From Candidatus Fraserbacteria bacterium (lineage in GTDB: Bacteria; Bipolaricaulota; Bipolaricaulia; RBG-16-55-9; JAJCYT01): DNA of 64,000 nt. The first letter of the stretch is position 1. Every line of letters starts with the position of its first letter. A program made the translations under genes and the position numbers. The notes below the pieces were generated by a model. That model was not told the DNA's origin, did not search any database, and saw only the letters and a list, made by a program, of their open reading frames with translations. The stretch is from assembly GCA_029262795.1 (NCBI GenBank), contig JAJCYT010000032.1:54378-118377 (forward strand), in the 5' to 3' direction. Of the stretch, positions 25,482 to 34,280 are shown piece after piece.

Positions 25482-25553
25482 AGTGTAACAGGTTGAAAAT
25501 TAATATGCAAAAAATGCATAAACATTATGATCATCATTTATTTGCATTATAAT
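25482..25553. promoter_or_regulatory. Divergent LysR/MFS control region
   Basis: For lysR (minus strand): TACACT at 25482-25487, a 17-bp spacer, then TTGCAT at 25505-25510. For the MFS gene: TATAAT at 25548-25553 with a weak -35. TATGCA-AAAAA-TGCATA (25504-25520) is a T-N11-A inverted repeat, the standard LysR box shape, overlapping the lysR -35. A second TGCAT half-site lies at about 25543. Confidence 0.55.
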
Positions 25554-25622
25554 CTAATTTTCGTATTCTTTTTGAGTCGACGAATCAAGTCATTGGCTGA
25601 TGCGCTATTTAAGGGAGACAAC

Positions 25623-26828
25623 ATGACAAAGCGAGTTTGGATCGTCATCATTTGTGCTGGTGCGATATTGAGTGTGGTGATGGGATTTCGCCAAACCTTT
25701 GGACTGTTTTTGCCGGACATCACCAAACACATTGGCTCTGGACGCGAAACATTTTCTTTTGCAATGGCATTGATGAATTTGCTCTGGGGCATTGGATCTC
25801 CCTTTGCTGGGGCGTTTGCCGACCGTTATGGCGTAGGCCGCGTGGCGGTGGGCGGTGGTTTGCTCTATGCACTTGGTCTATGGATGATGTCCACCGCTGA
25901 TGGCAGTGCCATGCTGATGCTGGCCGGGGTGATGGTTGGCTTTGGTCTCAGCGGCGCAGGCTTTTCGGTGGTATTGGGTGCGGTGGGACGTGTCGTCAGT
26001 CCCGCACATCGAAGCAAGGCACTGGCGCTGGCGAGTATGGGTGGTTCTGTTGGGCAATTTTTGGCGGTCCCTTATGTGCAAGGACTGATTGGGAGTATGG
26101 ATTGGATCACCAGCTTGCTGATTCTTGCTGGCATGTCGCTGATCATTGTGCCATTGGCTCGCGGGTTGGTCGTCAAAGATGAAACAAAAGCATCCAAGTT
26201 TCAAAGCCCAAAGCAAACTCTAAAAGAATCATTGCGTGAAGCAGCCAATCACAAAGGGTTCTGGTTGTTGAATGCGGGCTTTTTTGTTTGCGGATTCAAT
26301 CTTGCTTTCATTGGCATCCACATGCCAGCTTACTTGGGCGATCAAGGATTTCAGCCTTGGTTGGCAGCTTCTGGTTTGATGTTGATTGGCGCGATGAACA
26401 TGGTGGGCACGTATGTTTTTGGCACCATGGGTGGGAAATTTCTAAAAAAACATGTGTTGAGCACGATTTACTTTGGACGCGCACTCGTGTTTCTCTTCTT
26501 CCTCATGTTCCCGTTGTCTGAGTTTTCTGTGCTGGCATTTAGCGTGGCAATGGGCTTTTTGTGGTTGGCGACGGTCCCGCTGACAAGCGGATTGGTGGCC
26601 CACATTTTCGGCCCTGCGTATATGTCGATGTTGTATGGCATCGTGTTTTTCAGTCATCAGTTGGGCAGTTTTAGTGGCTCCTGGTTGGCTGGATATTTAT
26701 TCGATTCAACAGGTTCTTATGAACTGATGTGGTGGATTAATGTTGGCTTAGGCATTGCGGCTGCTTTAATTCACCTTCCAATTGTTGAGCGACCTGTGGC
26801 ACGATTGGCAGCGACTGGTTCTGATTAG
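25623..26828 (+). CDS. MFS transporter (oxalate/formate antiporter-like)
   Basis: 401 residues, 12 predicted helices. N-terminus MTKRVWIVIICAGAILSVVMGFRQTFGLFLPDI matches the monocarboxylate/oxalate-formate antiporter-like subgroup, and the loop 2-3 motif is GAFADRYGVGRVAVGGG. It probably exports or takes up a small organic acid. The ATG at 25623 follows the SD AAGGGAGA; upstream codons in the same frame overlap the promoter. It is divergent from the LysR gene, which likely regulates it. Confidence 0.9.
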   Translation: MTKRVWIVIICAGAILSVVMGFRQTFGLFLPDITKHIGSGRETFSFAMALMNLLWGIGSPFAGAFADRYGVGRVAVGGGLLYALGLWMMSTADGSAMLMLAGVMVGFGLSGAGFSVVLGAVGRVVSPAHRSKALALASMGGSVGQFLAVPYVQGLIGSMDWITSLLILAGMSLIIVPLARGLVVKDETKASKFQSPKQTLKESLREAANHKGFWLLNAGFFVCGFNLAFIGIHMPAYLGDQGFQPWLAASGLMLIGAMNMVGTYVFGTMGGKFLKKHVLSTIYFGRALVFLFFLMFPLSEFSVLAFSVAMGFLWLATVPLTSGLVAHIFGPAYMSMLYGIVFFSHQLGSFSGSWLAGYLFDSTGSYELMWWINVGLGIAAALIHLPIVERPVARLAATGSD

Positions 26829-26911
26829 GGTTTAATTTTTTTAAGCGAGAAGAGCACCTTTGCTTGAGTATATTTAATGGCTTGTGAGGGTGCTTTTCTA
26901 TTTGAAATGCG

Positions 26912-26917
26912 TATCAT
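26912..26917 (+). promoter_or_regulatory. -10 element of the second MFS gene (leaderless)
   Basis: TATCAT ends exactly seven bases before the A of the ATG at 26924, so +1 falls on the start codon. The -35 is weak. The upstream AGCACC...GGTGCT pair (about 26850-26893) with a long loop may end the previous transcript. Confidence 0.45.
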
Positions 26918-26923
26918 AACTGA

Positions 26924-28159
26924 ATGTCAAAATCAGCAAAAACATCTCCACAACCAGAGCGATTTTCTGTTGGTCAACTGGTCAGCATTGGGTTACTCAC
27001 GCGACTGTTGATTGATACAGGTGTTCAGATCTTTTTTCCATTTTTAAAAGTCATGGCCAATGGCATCGGCATCACCACCGTTGAAATGGGACGCTTAATC
27101 AGCCTTCGCAGTTCGATGGGCCTGTTGGCACCTTTATTCGGTGTGTTGGCAGATCGAAAAGGAAATCGGTTTGTGATGCGCCTGGGGTTGTTCATTGCTG
27201 CGGGTGGTTATCTTTTGTTGGGGGTAAGCACCAATTTGTGGACCGCCGCCATGGGCATTGTGCTTAGCGCCATTGGCTCTTTTGCATTTTTGCCGACCTT
27301 ACAAGCGTATTTAAGCGCTCGCTTGCCTTATGCTAAACGAGCCAGAGGGTTGGGCATTGTTGAATATGCTTGGGCATTGAGTGGGATTATTGGCCTGTTT
27401 CTGGTGGGGCAACTGATTGAGTTTACCAACTGGCGCGTCCCGATGTTTTTTATCGGTGGCGGCTTGTTCTTTTGGGGCGCTGTCTATCACTGGTTGCCAA
27501 CATCGAATGTCGATTGGGCTGAGACTGAACCTAAAAAAACAGGCTCGAAAAAGTTTCAGTTTGGACGCCTGAAAACCTTCTTTGATCTGGGTGAGAACCG
27601 ACGATCCGCCTGGAGCAATCTCACCGTTAGCGCGTTGGTCATGTTTGCCGCGACAAACCTTTTTATCACTTATGGCACCTGGTTGGAGAGTGAATACAAC
27701 CTGGGGCCAAGCATTTTAGGCATTGTGGCACTGGTGTTGGGTGTTTCGGATTTGATTGGGAGTGTGCTGGTCAGTGCAATCAGTGACCGTGTGGGAAAAC
27801 GTCGCAGTGTGATATTTGGTGGCTTTTTAACGTTTGTGGGTTTTTTACTGTTGCCATTGTTCAATGTGTCGTTGATTCCTGCCGTCATTGGCATTGCGTT
27901 GGCGCGTGGGGCTTTTGAGTTTACGGTTGTGAGCAACATTCCGTTGCTCAGTGAGCAAGTGCCACAACAGCGCAGCAAAATGATGGGCATTGCCACAGCC
28001 TTTGGTTTAGGTGGCACAGCGGTAGCCGGATTGACTGGCCCTTGGGTGTATGAGCAATTTAATGTGCCTGGCGTGGGTGTGCTGTCTGCAACTGCAATGG
28101 CACTGAGTGTTTTGATTACCCTGTGGCTGGTTCGTGAACCTGAATTTGCAGACGCCTAA
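26924..28159 (+). CDS. MFS transporter
   Basis: 411 residues, about 12 helices, beginning with a short hydrophilic tail. Conserved loop motif GVLADRKGNRFVMRLG after helix 2 and SAISDRVGKRRSVIFGG in the second half, so both half-repeats retain the MFS A-motif. No substrate signature is recognised. There is no SD upstream, and the start matches a leaderless promoter. It is followed by a nitrilase-family hydrolase gene 34 bp later, so transporter and hydrolase may act on the same nitrogen compound. Confidence 0.9.
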   Translation: MSKSAKTSPQPERFSVGQLVSIGLLTRLLIDTGVQIFFPFLKVMANGIGITTVEMGRLISLRSSMGLLAPLFGVLADRKGNRFVMRLGLFIAAGGYLLLGVSTNLWTAAMGIVLSAIGSFAFLPTLQAYLSARLPYAKRARGLGIVEYAWALSGIIGLFLVGQLIEFTNWRVPMFFIGGGLFFWGAVYHWLPTSNVDWAETEPKKTGSKKFQFGRLKTFFDLGENRRSAWSNLTVSALVMFAATNLFITYGTWLESEYNLGPSILGIVALVLGVSDLIGSVLVSAISDRVGKRRSVIFGGFLTFVGFLLLPLFNVSLIPAVIGIALARGAFEFTVVSNIPLLSEQVPQQRSKMMGIATAFGLGGTAVAGLTGPWVYEQFNVPGVGVLSATAMALSVLITLWLVREPEFADA

Positions 28160-28193
28160 ATCTTGTGTTTGAATATGCGTGAAGGGAGTTTCT

Positions 28194-28982
28194 ATGCGTG
28201 TTGGATTCTATCAGTGTTCGCCTGAATTTGGATCAGTCGAAGCAAATCTCGATCAGTATACTCAAGCCCTTGAAGGGGTTCAGGCCGATGTGGTGGTGTT
28301 ACCGGAGTTGGGCAATAGCGGCTATTTGTTCTTGAATCTGGAAGAAGTTAAATCAATGGCCGAGCCTGCCGATGGTCCAACCTTTGAGTTTCTCCATACG
28401 CTTGCAAAGAAACACAACACGCATCTGGTGCTTGGATTTCCCGAACGTAAAGGTGATCATTTTTATAACAGTTCGATGCTTGTGGGGCCAGAGGGTTTGA
28501 TGGGGGTGTACCGAAAGGTGCATTTGTTCTATGAAGAAAAACTCTACTTCCAGCCTGGGAATCTTGGTTTTCCTGTGTTTGAAATTGATGGTGTAAAAGT
28601 TGGGATGCTTGTTTGTTTCGACCATCTGTTCCCAGAGGCCGCAAGGGTACTGGCGCTACAGGGGGCACAAATTGTATTACATCCTTCCAATCTCGTGATG
28701 CCAACCAAAGCGCAACTCAGTACCAGAGTTCGCTCGATGGAAAACAAAATGTTTTGGGTCATGTGCAATCGCTATGGCACTGAAGATCGCGGTGAAAAAT
28801 CTTTGACTTATACAGGTGAAAGCCAGATTGTCGATCCTGATGGTATGGTGTTGGCTAACGCACCTGCTGAAGGAGATTGTCTTCAGGTTGTCGAAATTGA
28901 CCCAGCCAAAGCATCTGATAAAAAAGTCACGTCGCGCAATGACTTGCTCGAAGACCGACGCCCAGAGGTGTATCAACTGTGA
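28194..28982 (+). CDS. Carbon-nitrogen hydrolase (nitrilase superfamily)
   Basis: 262 residues with the full catalytic set: Glu38 in VVVLPELGNSGY, Lys108 in GVYRKVHLFYEE and Cys141 in GMLVCFDHLFPEAAR. The family cleaves amides or nitriles through a thioester. The Cys context CFDHLFPEA is closest to omega-amidase or carbamoylputrescine-amidase-like branches rather than true nitrilases. ATG 28194 has the SD AAGGGAG; a GTG 15 bases upstream is less likely. It overlaps the next gene by four bases (GTGA). Confidence 0.92.
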   Translation: MRVGFYQCSPEFGSVEANLDQYTQALEGVQADVVVLPELGNSGYLFLNLEEVKSMAEPADGPTFEFLHTLAKKHNTHLVLGFPERKGDHFYNSSMLVGPEGLMGVYRKVHLFYEEKLYFQPGNLGFPVFEIDGVKVGMLVCFDHLFPEAARVLALQGAQIVLHPSNLVMPTKAQLSTRVRSMENKMFWVMCNRYGTEDRGEKSLTYTGESQIVDPDGMVLANAPAEGDCLQVVEIDPAKASDKKVTSRNDLLEDRRPEVYQL

Positions 28983-29356
28983 GTCAGGATCGACGGTTTT
29001 TTATTTTGGGATCCATCTTTGCTGCGCTTGGTGTGGCAGCAGGTGCCTTTGGTGCACACGCGCTAGAAGATCGTTTGACGCCGGATTTACTCTCGATTTT
29101 TGAAACGGGCGCGCGTTATCAACTCATTCATGCGCTGGCACTATTGGCCGTGGCTTGGGCATCAACACGCTGGTCTGGGAAAGCAGTTTCCATTGCTGGG
29201 TGGGCTTTTATGATTGGCATCGTCATTTTTTCAGGCAGCCTTTATACGTTGAGCCTGACTGAAATTCGCATTCTGGGGGCGATCACACCAATTGGCGGTG
29301 TGGCTTTTATCGTCGGATGGATTTCACTGGTATGGTCCGCTTGGAAAAGTCGCTGA
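28979..29356 (+). CDS. DUF423 family small membrane protein
   Basis: 125 residues and four helices. The family signature is visible as GSIFAALGVAAGAFGAHALEDRL, YQLIHALALL and FMIGIVIFSGSLYTL. Function unknown across bacteria. It starts with GTG, overlapping the nitrilase stop by four bases, and ends two bases before the convergent ABC permease. Confidence 0.9.
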   Translation: MSQDRRFFILGSIFAALGVAAGAFGAHALEDRLTPDLLSIFETGARYQLIHALALLAVAWASTRWSGKAVSIAGWAFMIGIVIFSGSLYTLSLTEIRILGAITPIGGVAFIVGWISLVWSAWKSR

Positions 29357-29357
29357 A

Positions 29358-30128
29358 TTATTGCTTCACAATTGATTTGCGAAATGCGTAGGTTGCCACT
29401 GATAAAGTAATGACAGCAAAGCCTGATGCCACCAATAACCCCACAAACACTGTCTGACCAATTTCACCCGTGGCTAGAATGGCCCTCATTCCTTCGAGAA
29501 TATAGGTGACAGGATTGAGTTGAACTGCAATTTTGTACCAGCCTTCCAGCAATTCCAGTGGTAACTGCGCGGTGGTGATGAACGAAAATGGAAAAAAGAA
29601 AATGAAGGCAGATTGCACCACACGAGGATTCTTGGTGATAAATGCCAAGGACAAACCGATGCCTGCCCATGCCATAGCAAAAATAAAAGCGAACAAAAGA
29701 ATGAACAAAAGTCCAATAATGCCACCATTAAACTGTGCGCCGAACAGCATAAACATGATGAGCATAATCGATGTTAAGGTTGCAGACTTCAAACCCACGG
29801 CAGCCAGCTTGGCAAACACAATGTACCAACGTTTTATGGGCGCAAGAAACAAACGGTCCATATAGCCTGTGCTGATATCGGTTACAACTTCAAGTCCAGT
29901 GCTGCCTGAGCTGACAAAAATTGCGGTTAATAATCCGACAGGTGCATAGAATTGAAGGTATGTGGTGTATTCAAAACCAGGTAAATCAACCAGTCGTTGA
30001 AATGCGGATGAGTTGATTAGAAAGAAAAACAAAGGAATGATAAGTTCAGGAGCCAGCGCCGCGTATGGGCGGGTCGCTTGCTTGAAGCCACGAAAAAACA
30101 GATATTTGATCTTGGAAAATTCAGTCAT
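29358..30128 (-). CDS. ABC-2 type transporter permease
   Basis: 256 residues, six predicted helices. Conserved ABC-2 pieces are GLEVVTDISTGYMDRLFLAPIKRW in the coupling region and LPLELLEGWYKIAVQLNPVTYILEGMRAILATGE near the end, the usual DrrB/NodJ-like pattern. Together with the ATPase three bases upstream it forms an exporter for a drug, lipid or polysaccharide. SD GGAG seven bases before the ATG. Confidence 0.93.
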   Translation of the reverse strand: MTEFSKIKYLFFRGFKQATRPYAALAPELIIPLFFFLINSSAFQRLVDLPGFEYTTYLQFYAPVGLLTAIFVSSGSTGLEVVTDISTGYMDRLFLAPIKRWYIVFAKLAAVGLKSATLTSIMLIMFMLFGAQFNGGIIGLLFILLFAFIFAMAWAGIGLSLAFITKNPRVVQSAFIFFFPFSFITTAQLPLELLEGWYKIAVQLNPVTYILEGMRAILATGEIGQTVFVGLLVASGFAVITLSVATYAFRKSIVKQ

Positions 30129-30131
30129 GTT

Positions 30132-30914
30132 TTAACTCCGAACGTAAGGGTCCACACCTTTGTTACTCACATCCTCGTCACGAATACCATGTCCTGTGAA
30201 GTGGATGAACACATCGTCCAGTGAGCCATCGGCTTCTTTCTTCAGGTTGGCTGGCGTGTCGGTGATGATGATTTTGCCGTTGTCAATAATGCTCAGTCGT
30301 TCGCACAGTTCGTCGGCTTCCTGCATAAAGTGGGTGGTCAAAAACATCGTGGTGCCCTGTTTGTTGAGATCACGCAAATAATCCCAGATTACGCGACGTG
30401 CGGCAGGGTCGAGTCCTTCGGTGGGTTCGTCTAAAAATAAAATATGAGGGTGATGCATCAACACAGCAGCCAAATCCAGACGCCGCTTCATCCCACCGGA
30501 ATAATTTTTGACCCAGGAATCGGCCACCTTTTCCAGGTTGAGAATATTTAACAGTTCACCGGCACGAGATTGGGTTTCCTGTTTGGTCATGCCGTACAAA
30601 TTGCCAATCAGCAGAAGATTCTCCCAGGCGCTGGCCATGTCATCGAGCGTTACGCCCTGCATGGCAAAGCCAATGGAACCGCGGATTTCATCATCCTGTG
30701 GTCCCAATTTAAAGCCGGCAATCGTGATTTCACCAGCTGTGGGTTTCAATAAAGTGGACAATACTCGCATGGTGGTCGATTTTCCTGCACCATTTGGACC
30801 TAAAAAGCCGAAAAACTCGCCTTCATTGACGGCGAACGAAATGTCGTCCACAGCTTTAAAATCGTTGCTATAAACTTTTGTGAGATTTTTGACCTCAATT
30901 GCCTGAACACCCAT
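30132..30914 (-). CDS. ABC transporter ATP-binding protein (DrrA-like)
   Basis: 260 residues with Walker A GPNGAGKST, Q-loop IGFAMQGVTLDD, signature YSGGMKRRLDLAAVLMHHP and Walker B HILFLDEPTEGLDP, then the H-loop TTHFMQEADELCERL. It energises the permease encoded immediately downstream. I start it at 30914 rather than 75 bases earlier because TTGCAC-16-TACAAT ends six bases before that ATG and alignable sequence begins there (GVQAIEVKNLTKVY); the longer form would overlap the small gene at 30979. No SD is present, so a leaderless transcript is predicted. Confidence 0.93.
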   Translation of the reverse strand: MGVQAIEVKNLTKVYSNDFKAVDDISFAVNEGEFFGFLGPNGAGKSTTMRVLSTLLKPTAGEITIAGFKLGPQDDEIRGSIGFAMQGVTLDDMASAWENLLLIGNLYGMTKQETQSRAGELLNILNLEKVADSWVKNYSGGMKRRLDLAAVLMHHPHILFLDEPTEGLDPAARRVIWDYLRDLNKQGTTMFLTTHFMQEADELCERLSIIDNGKIIITDTPANLKKEADGSLDDVFIHFTGHGIRDEDVSNKGVDPYVRS

Positions 30915-30920
30915 GCGGTC

Positions 30921-30948
30921 ATTGTAATTGACCCTTGTTGAGGTGCAA
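30921..30948 (-). promoter_or_regulatory. Leaderless promoter of the ABC exporter operon
   Basis: On the minus strand, TTGCAC (30943-30948), a 16-bp spacer and TACAAT (30921-30926) end six bases before the ATG at 30914. It decides the start codon of the ATPase. Confidence 0.6.
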
Positions 30949-30978
30949 GGACATGGGTGCGTTTTCAACAACCGATCA

Positions 30979-31206
30979 TCAAGCTTCATGGGTGGATTTA
31001 AACAAATTCCAAACGCTGAGGCTCGCTATCATGCCCACCCCAATCACCAAAGGGCCACTGCTCAATAACACGGCCATTTCAACCATCGAATAAGGACACA
31101 CGCCTGCGCACAAGTTGCTGGCCCATTGATACCAAGCCAAGCCTGCAATTACGCTGCCTGCGCCGCCGATGGTCGCATATTGCCAAAAAGTGTTTAATTT
31201 TTTCAT
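30979..31206 (-). CDS. Small two-helix membrane protein
   Basis: 75-76 residues. Two membrane helices (about 12-30 and 44-66) flank a loop with two Cys (NLCAGVCPYSMVEM). No family is recognised with confidence. Double ATG (31209/31206) behind the SD AGGGAGCAGG; I take the second for better spacing. It could belong to the ABC operon (65 bp gap, but the exporter has its own promoter). Divergent from the SARP regulator. Confidence 0.6.
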   Translation of the reverse strand: MKKLNTFWQYATIGGAGSVIAGLAWYQWASNLCAGVCPYSMVEMAVLLSSGPLVIGVGMIASLSVWNLFKSTHEA

Positions 31207-31250
31207 CATCCTGCTCCCTTGAGTTTGATGTTTACAGCTTAGGAAATAAC

Positions 31251-31279
31251 CATTACATAAGGGTTACACTTGCGTTACG
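31251..31279 (+). promoter_or_regulatory. Three direct heptamers at 11-bp period (SARP-type operator)
   Basis: CATTACA (31251), GGTTACA (31262) and CGTTACG (31273) repeat at exact 11-bp steps with 4-bp gaps, the geometry reported for SARP binding sites. They lie 10 bp upstream of the -35 of the SARP gene itself. A matching pair lies upstream of the glycosyltransferase at 34275-34292. Confidence 0.55.
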
Positions 31280-31288
31280 CGGGTGTGT

Positions 31289-31316
31289 TTGGAGATTGGT
31301 TGTTTGGCTCTATAAT
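31289..31316 (+). promoter_or_regulatory. Promoter of the SARP-TPR gene
   Basis: TTGGAG (31289-31294), 16-bp spacer, consensus TATAAT (31311-31316). An SD (TAAGGAG) follows before the ATG, so this transcript has a short normal leader. Confidence 0.6.
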
Positions 31317-31336
31317 GCGTGAGGTAAGGAGTGGCG

Positions 31337-33535
31337 ATGCCGGAAAAAACGTCTGCCCAACTCAACATCAAGCAATTTGGCCGCTTTGAAGTTTTGCGTG
31401 GAAATGACCCATTGGAAGCAAAGGACTGGGGTCGGCGCAAAACGCAGACACTGTTCAAAATTCTACTCACCGAACGTGGTCGCGTATTTTCGCAGGATCA
31501 GCTCACGGATGCGTTGTTTCCTGATTTGGAGCCGGACAATGCCGTGGTCAATCTGCGAGGTCGCATTGGCGAATTGCGAAAAGCGCTCGAACCAGGTTTG
31601 GAAAAAAATACCGACTCTTCGTATGTGCTGACCGCAGATGGCGGTGGTTATTATTTGAGCGAATCCGCACCATTTTTGATTGACACTGAAATATTCGCCC
31701 AACAGTTAAATGAGGCACAAAAAGCAAAACAGCAGTCTTTTTGGGATCAATCTCTGGATCATTATCAAGCGGTCATTGACCTGTATCGTGGTGTTTATCT
31801 GGAAGAAGACCTTTATGAAGAATGGTCTCTATCTTCTCGCGAGCATTTTCAGGAGCGATATGAACTGGCCTTGGAAAGTCTGGCCGAATGCCATGCAAAA
31901 ATGGGCAATTATGTTCAGGCTGTCGAAGCTTGTCAACAGGCATTGAAGTTAGTGCCATTGCGCGAAAATTTGTATCGGCACCTGATGCGCTACCATTATC
32001 AACTCGGCGAACAAAGTGAAGCCATTCAAACATTTGAAACCTGTCAGGCTATCTTTGATGAAAAACTTTCGACCACGCCATCCATCGAAACTGTTGAGCT
32101 TTATGAACAAATACTGAACAAAACGTTGGTGTTGGAATCTGATGAAGCGGCAAAGTCTATTGCCGTATTGCCGTTTGAAAATTTGAGCGAGGATGACGAT
32201 TATTTCAGTGATGGATTGACGGAAGATATTATCACACAGTTGTGCAAGATTCGTGATCTGAAAGTGATTTCACGCACGTCGGTCATGCCTTATAAAAACT
32301 CGGATACCCCACTCAGAGATATCGGGAAACGACTTCGAGTGGCACACCTGCTCAAAGGCAGCGTGCGCCAAGCAGGTCAGCAAGTGCGCGTTGTGTCTCA
32401 ACTGATTCATTCTGAAAGCGAAGAACAGGTGTGGGCCGAGACTTATGATCATGAGTTGATCGATATTTTCAATGTGCAAAGCGAAGTGGCTCAAGAGATT
32501 GCCAATGCGCTTCGGGCGCAGATCACCGATACAGAAAAAGCTCAGATTAACCTTGCCCCAACAGAAAATATGGAAGCTTATCAACTTTACCTCAAAGGGC
32601 GTTTCTATCTCAATTTGGGGACCTTGGACAGTTATCAAAAAGCGGTTGGTTTTTTTCAGCAAGCTGTTGAACTCGACGAAAAATTTGCATTGGGTTTTGC
32701 AGGATTGGCAGCCGTTTATGATGCGCTAACATTCTTCAGCTTCATGCCACCACAAGAAGGGTATCTTAAAGCCAAGGAAGTGTCCTTAAGAGCACTCGAA
32801 ATTGACGATCACTTGGGCGAAGCCCATGCAGCATTGGCCAACGTTAAGCTATTCTTTGAATGGGATTGGCAGGGGGCAGAAGCTGCGCTGGAAAAAGCGG
32901 TGACACTCAATCCAGGGTTTGCCACGGCCCATGCGCAATATTCTCGCCTGTTGCTCTATCAAAGCAAATTTGATGAAGCCTATGACTATTTGAGAAAAGG
33001 CCAAGAACTCGACCCCTTATCACAAAATATGAGTCGAGATGTGGGGTATTTTTTCCTGTTTTCAAATCGCTACGACGAAGGTATTGATCACCTGAACACA
33101 GTTTTGGAAATGTTTCCTCATGATCGGTACATGTATTTTTTGTTGGGGCTTTCCTATTTAGGGAAACAACAAATTGACCAAGCACTTGGATCATTCCAGA
33201 AATCCGAAAATGCCGCAGCAGGCCTTGACCCTTATCTCAGCATGTATTTAACATCAAGTCGTGGTATCGCTTATGCAAAATCAGGAAACATTTCTCAAGC
33301 ACAGGAAATGCTTGATACTTTGATGGAAAGTCAGATTGAGCGTGATCGTGCATCGGTGATTGCCACACTTGCTTTTGCATTGGGTAAATTGGATCAGGGG
33401 TTTGAATGGCTGGAACAAGCTTTTAAGCATCGCGATCCTTGGTTGTGCCATCTCAATATCTGGCCGTTGGTGGATGATTCAATCCGTAAAGATAAAAAAT
33501 TCATTGAGCTTTTGCAGCGTATTGGCCTTGATTAA
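31337..33535 (+). CDS. SARP/BTAD transcriptional regulator with TolB/FlgO-like and TPR domains
   Basis: 732 residues. N-terminal OmpR-like winged helix (about 10-105, KQFGRFEVLRGNDP...RRKTQTLFKILLTERGRVFSQDQL), BTAD domain (about 115-255), then a TolB-N/FlgO-like domain beginning SIAVLPFENLSEDDDYFSDGLTEDI and ending near QIANAL-type helices (about 270-390). A TPR array fills the rest to the end. This architecture is a one-component regulator that senses through its C-terminal half; ligand unknown. Start at ATG 31337 by the TAAGGAG SD; the GTG two codons earlier is too close. Operators of SARP shape lie upstream of this gene and of the convergent glycosyltransferase. Confidence 0.9.
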   Translation: MPEKTSAQLNIKQFGRFEVLRGNDPLEAKDWGRRKTQTLFKILLTERGRVFSQDQLTDALFPDLEPDNAVVNLRGRIGELRKALEPGLEKNTDSSYVLTADGGGYYLSESAPFLIDTEIFAQQLNEAQKAKQQSFWDQSLDHYQAVIDLYRGVYLEEDLYEEWSLSSREHFQERYELALESLAECHAKMGNYVQAVEACQQALKLVPLRENLYRHLMRYHYQLGEQSEAIQTFETCQAIFDEKLSTTPSIETVELYEQILNKTLVLESDEAAKSIAVLPFENLSEDDDYFSDGLTEDIITQLCKIRDLKVISRTSVMPYKNSDTPLRDIGKRLRVAHLLKGSVRQAGQQVRVVSQLIHSESEEQVWAETYDHELIDIFNVQSEVAQEIANALRAQITDTEKAQINLAPTENMEAYQLYLKGRFYLNLGTLDSYQKAVGFFQQAVELDEKFALGFAGLAAVYDALTFFSFMPPQEGYLKAKEVSLRALEIDDHLGEAHAALANVKLFFEWDWQGAEAALEKAVTLNPGFATAHAQYSRLLLYQSKFDEAYDYLRKGQELDPLSQNMSRDVGYFFLFSNRYDEGIDHLNTVLEMFPHDRYMYFLLGLSYLGKQQIDQALGSFQKSENAAAGLDPYLSMYLTSSRGIAYAKSGNISQAQEMLDTLMESQIERDRASVIATLAFALGKLDQGFEWLEQAFKHRDPWLCHLNIWPLVDDSIRKDKKFIELLQRIGLD

Positions 33536-33536
33536 T

Positions 33537-34229
33537 TCAACATGTTTTTTTTAGCCACACCACCTTCAAATAAGTCTTGGTGTTGTCGACAAAATAAGCG
33601 CCATTGAGGCGCCTTGGCGAAGTGAAAACCACTAGGTCTTTCTGGTAACGAATCCGACCCAATTGTTTTAATTTGAGGGATAATTGCACATCCTCTGCTT
33701 TCTGATAAAAGCTTTGGTGCCGGTGACGAAAGCCGCCTGTTTTCATAAATGCATCTCGACGCACAGCAAAATTGGCACCACAAAAATGAGGCCGCTTCAG
33801 TTGTTGATTGATTTTTAAAAACTGTGCGAATGCTTTTTCAATGGTTTGTTTCCCTACCATTTTCTTAAATCCCTGTAAATGCACAGGTCCATACAAACCA
33901 ACCAATTCAGGATCGTAAAGAAATTCGGCAGCAATTTGGCCTAACCAATCTTGACCAATGAGGGTGTCTGCATCCGTAGAAGCGACCACTTCACCTTTGG
34001 CTTCTAAAAAACCTGCCTGGCGTGCGGCGCTCACGCCGCGTTTGAATTCCTGAATCACTTTGCAATTAAACTCGCGTGCCAGCTTGACCGTTTGATCGGT
34101 TGACCCGTTATCAACGACGATCACTTCCAGGCCATCAAATCGTTGTTTTTCAATATTTCTCAAACACTGCTGAATATTTTTAGCTTCATTCAGTGCAGGA
34201 ATAACGACAGAAATAAATGGTTTTTTCAT
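33537..34229 (-). CDS. Family 2 glycosyltransferase
   Basis: 230 residues of GT-A fold. Nucleotide-binding start FISVVIPALNEAKNIQQCL, first Asp motif VIVVDNGSTDQT, DxD-like STDADT and acceptor region GANFAVRRDAFMKTGGFRH...EDVQLSLKLKQLGRI. It adds a sugar to an envelope lipid, glycan or protein. Short for the family, with no membrane anchor except a basic C-terminus. The SD AAGGGG is buried in one arm of a large inverted repeat. It is convergent with the SARP gene (one base between stops). Confidence 0.92.
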   Translation of the reverse strand: MKKPFISVVIPALNEAKNIQQCLRNIEKQRFDGLEVIVVDNGSTDQTVKLAREFNCKVIQEFKRGVSAARQAGFLEAKGEVVASTDADTLIGQDWLGQIAAEFLYDPELVGLYGPVHLQGFKKMVGKQTIEKAFAQFLKINQQLKRPHFCGANFAVRRDAFMKTGGFRHRHQSFYQKAEDVQLSLKLKQLGRIRYQKDLVVFTSPRRLNGAYFVDNTKTYLKVVWLKKTC

Positions 34230-34230
34230 G

Positions 34231-34280
34231 GTAACCCCTTCTCAGTCCTAATTGCTTTCAGGTTACTGAGCAGGGGTTAC
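34231..34280 (-). promoter_or_regulatory. 5'UTR hairpin that occludes the glycosyltransferase SD
   Basis: Arms 34231-34246 and 34265-34280 pair over 16 positions with one mismatch, loop of 18. Read on the minus strand, the distal arm contains AAGGGG, the SD, directly before the ATG at 34229. The structure would block ribosome access when folded. Confidence 0.5.

Noticed and set aside
25527..25622. N-terminal extension of the MFS gene (32 codons)
   Set aside because: It lies over the divergent promoter. The ATG at 25623 has an SD and matches the family N-terminus.
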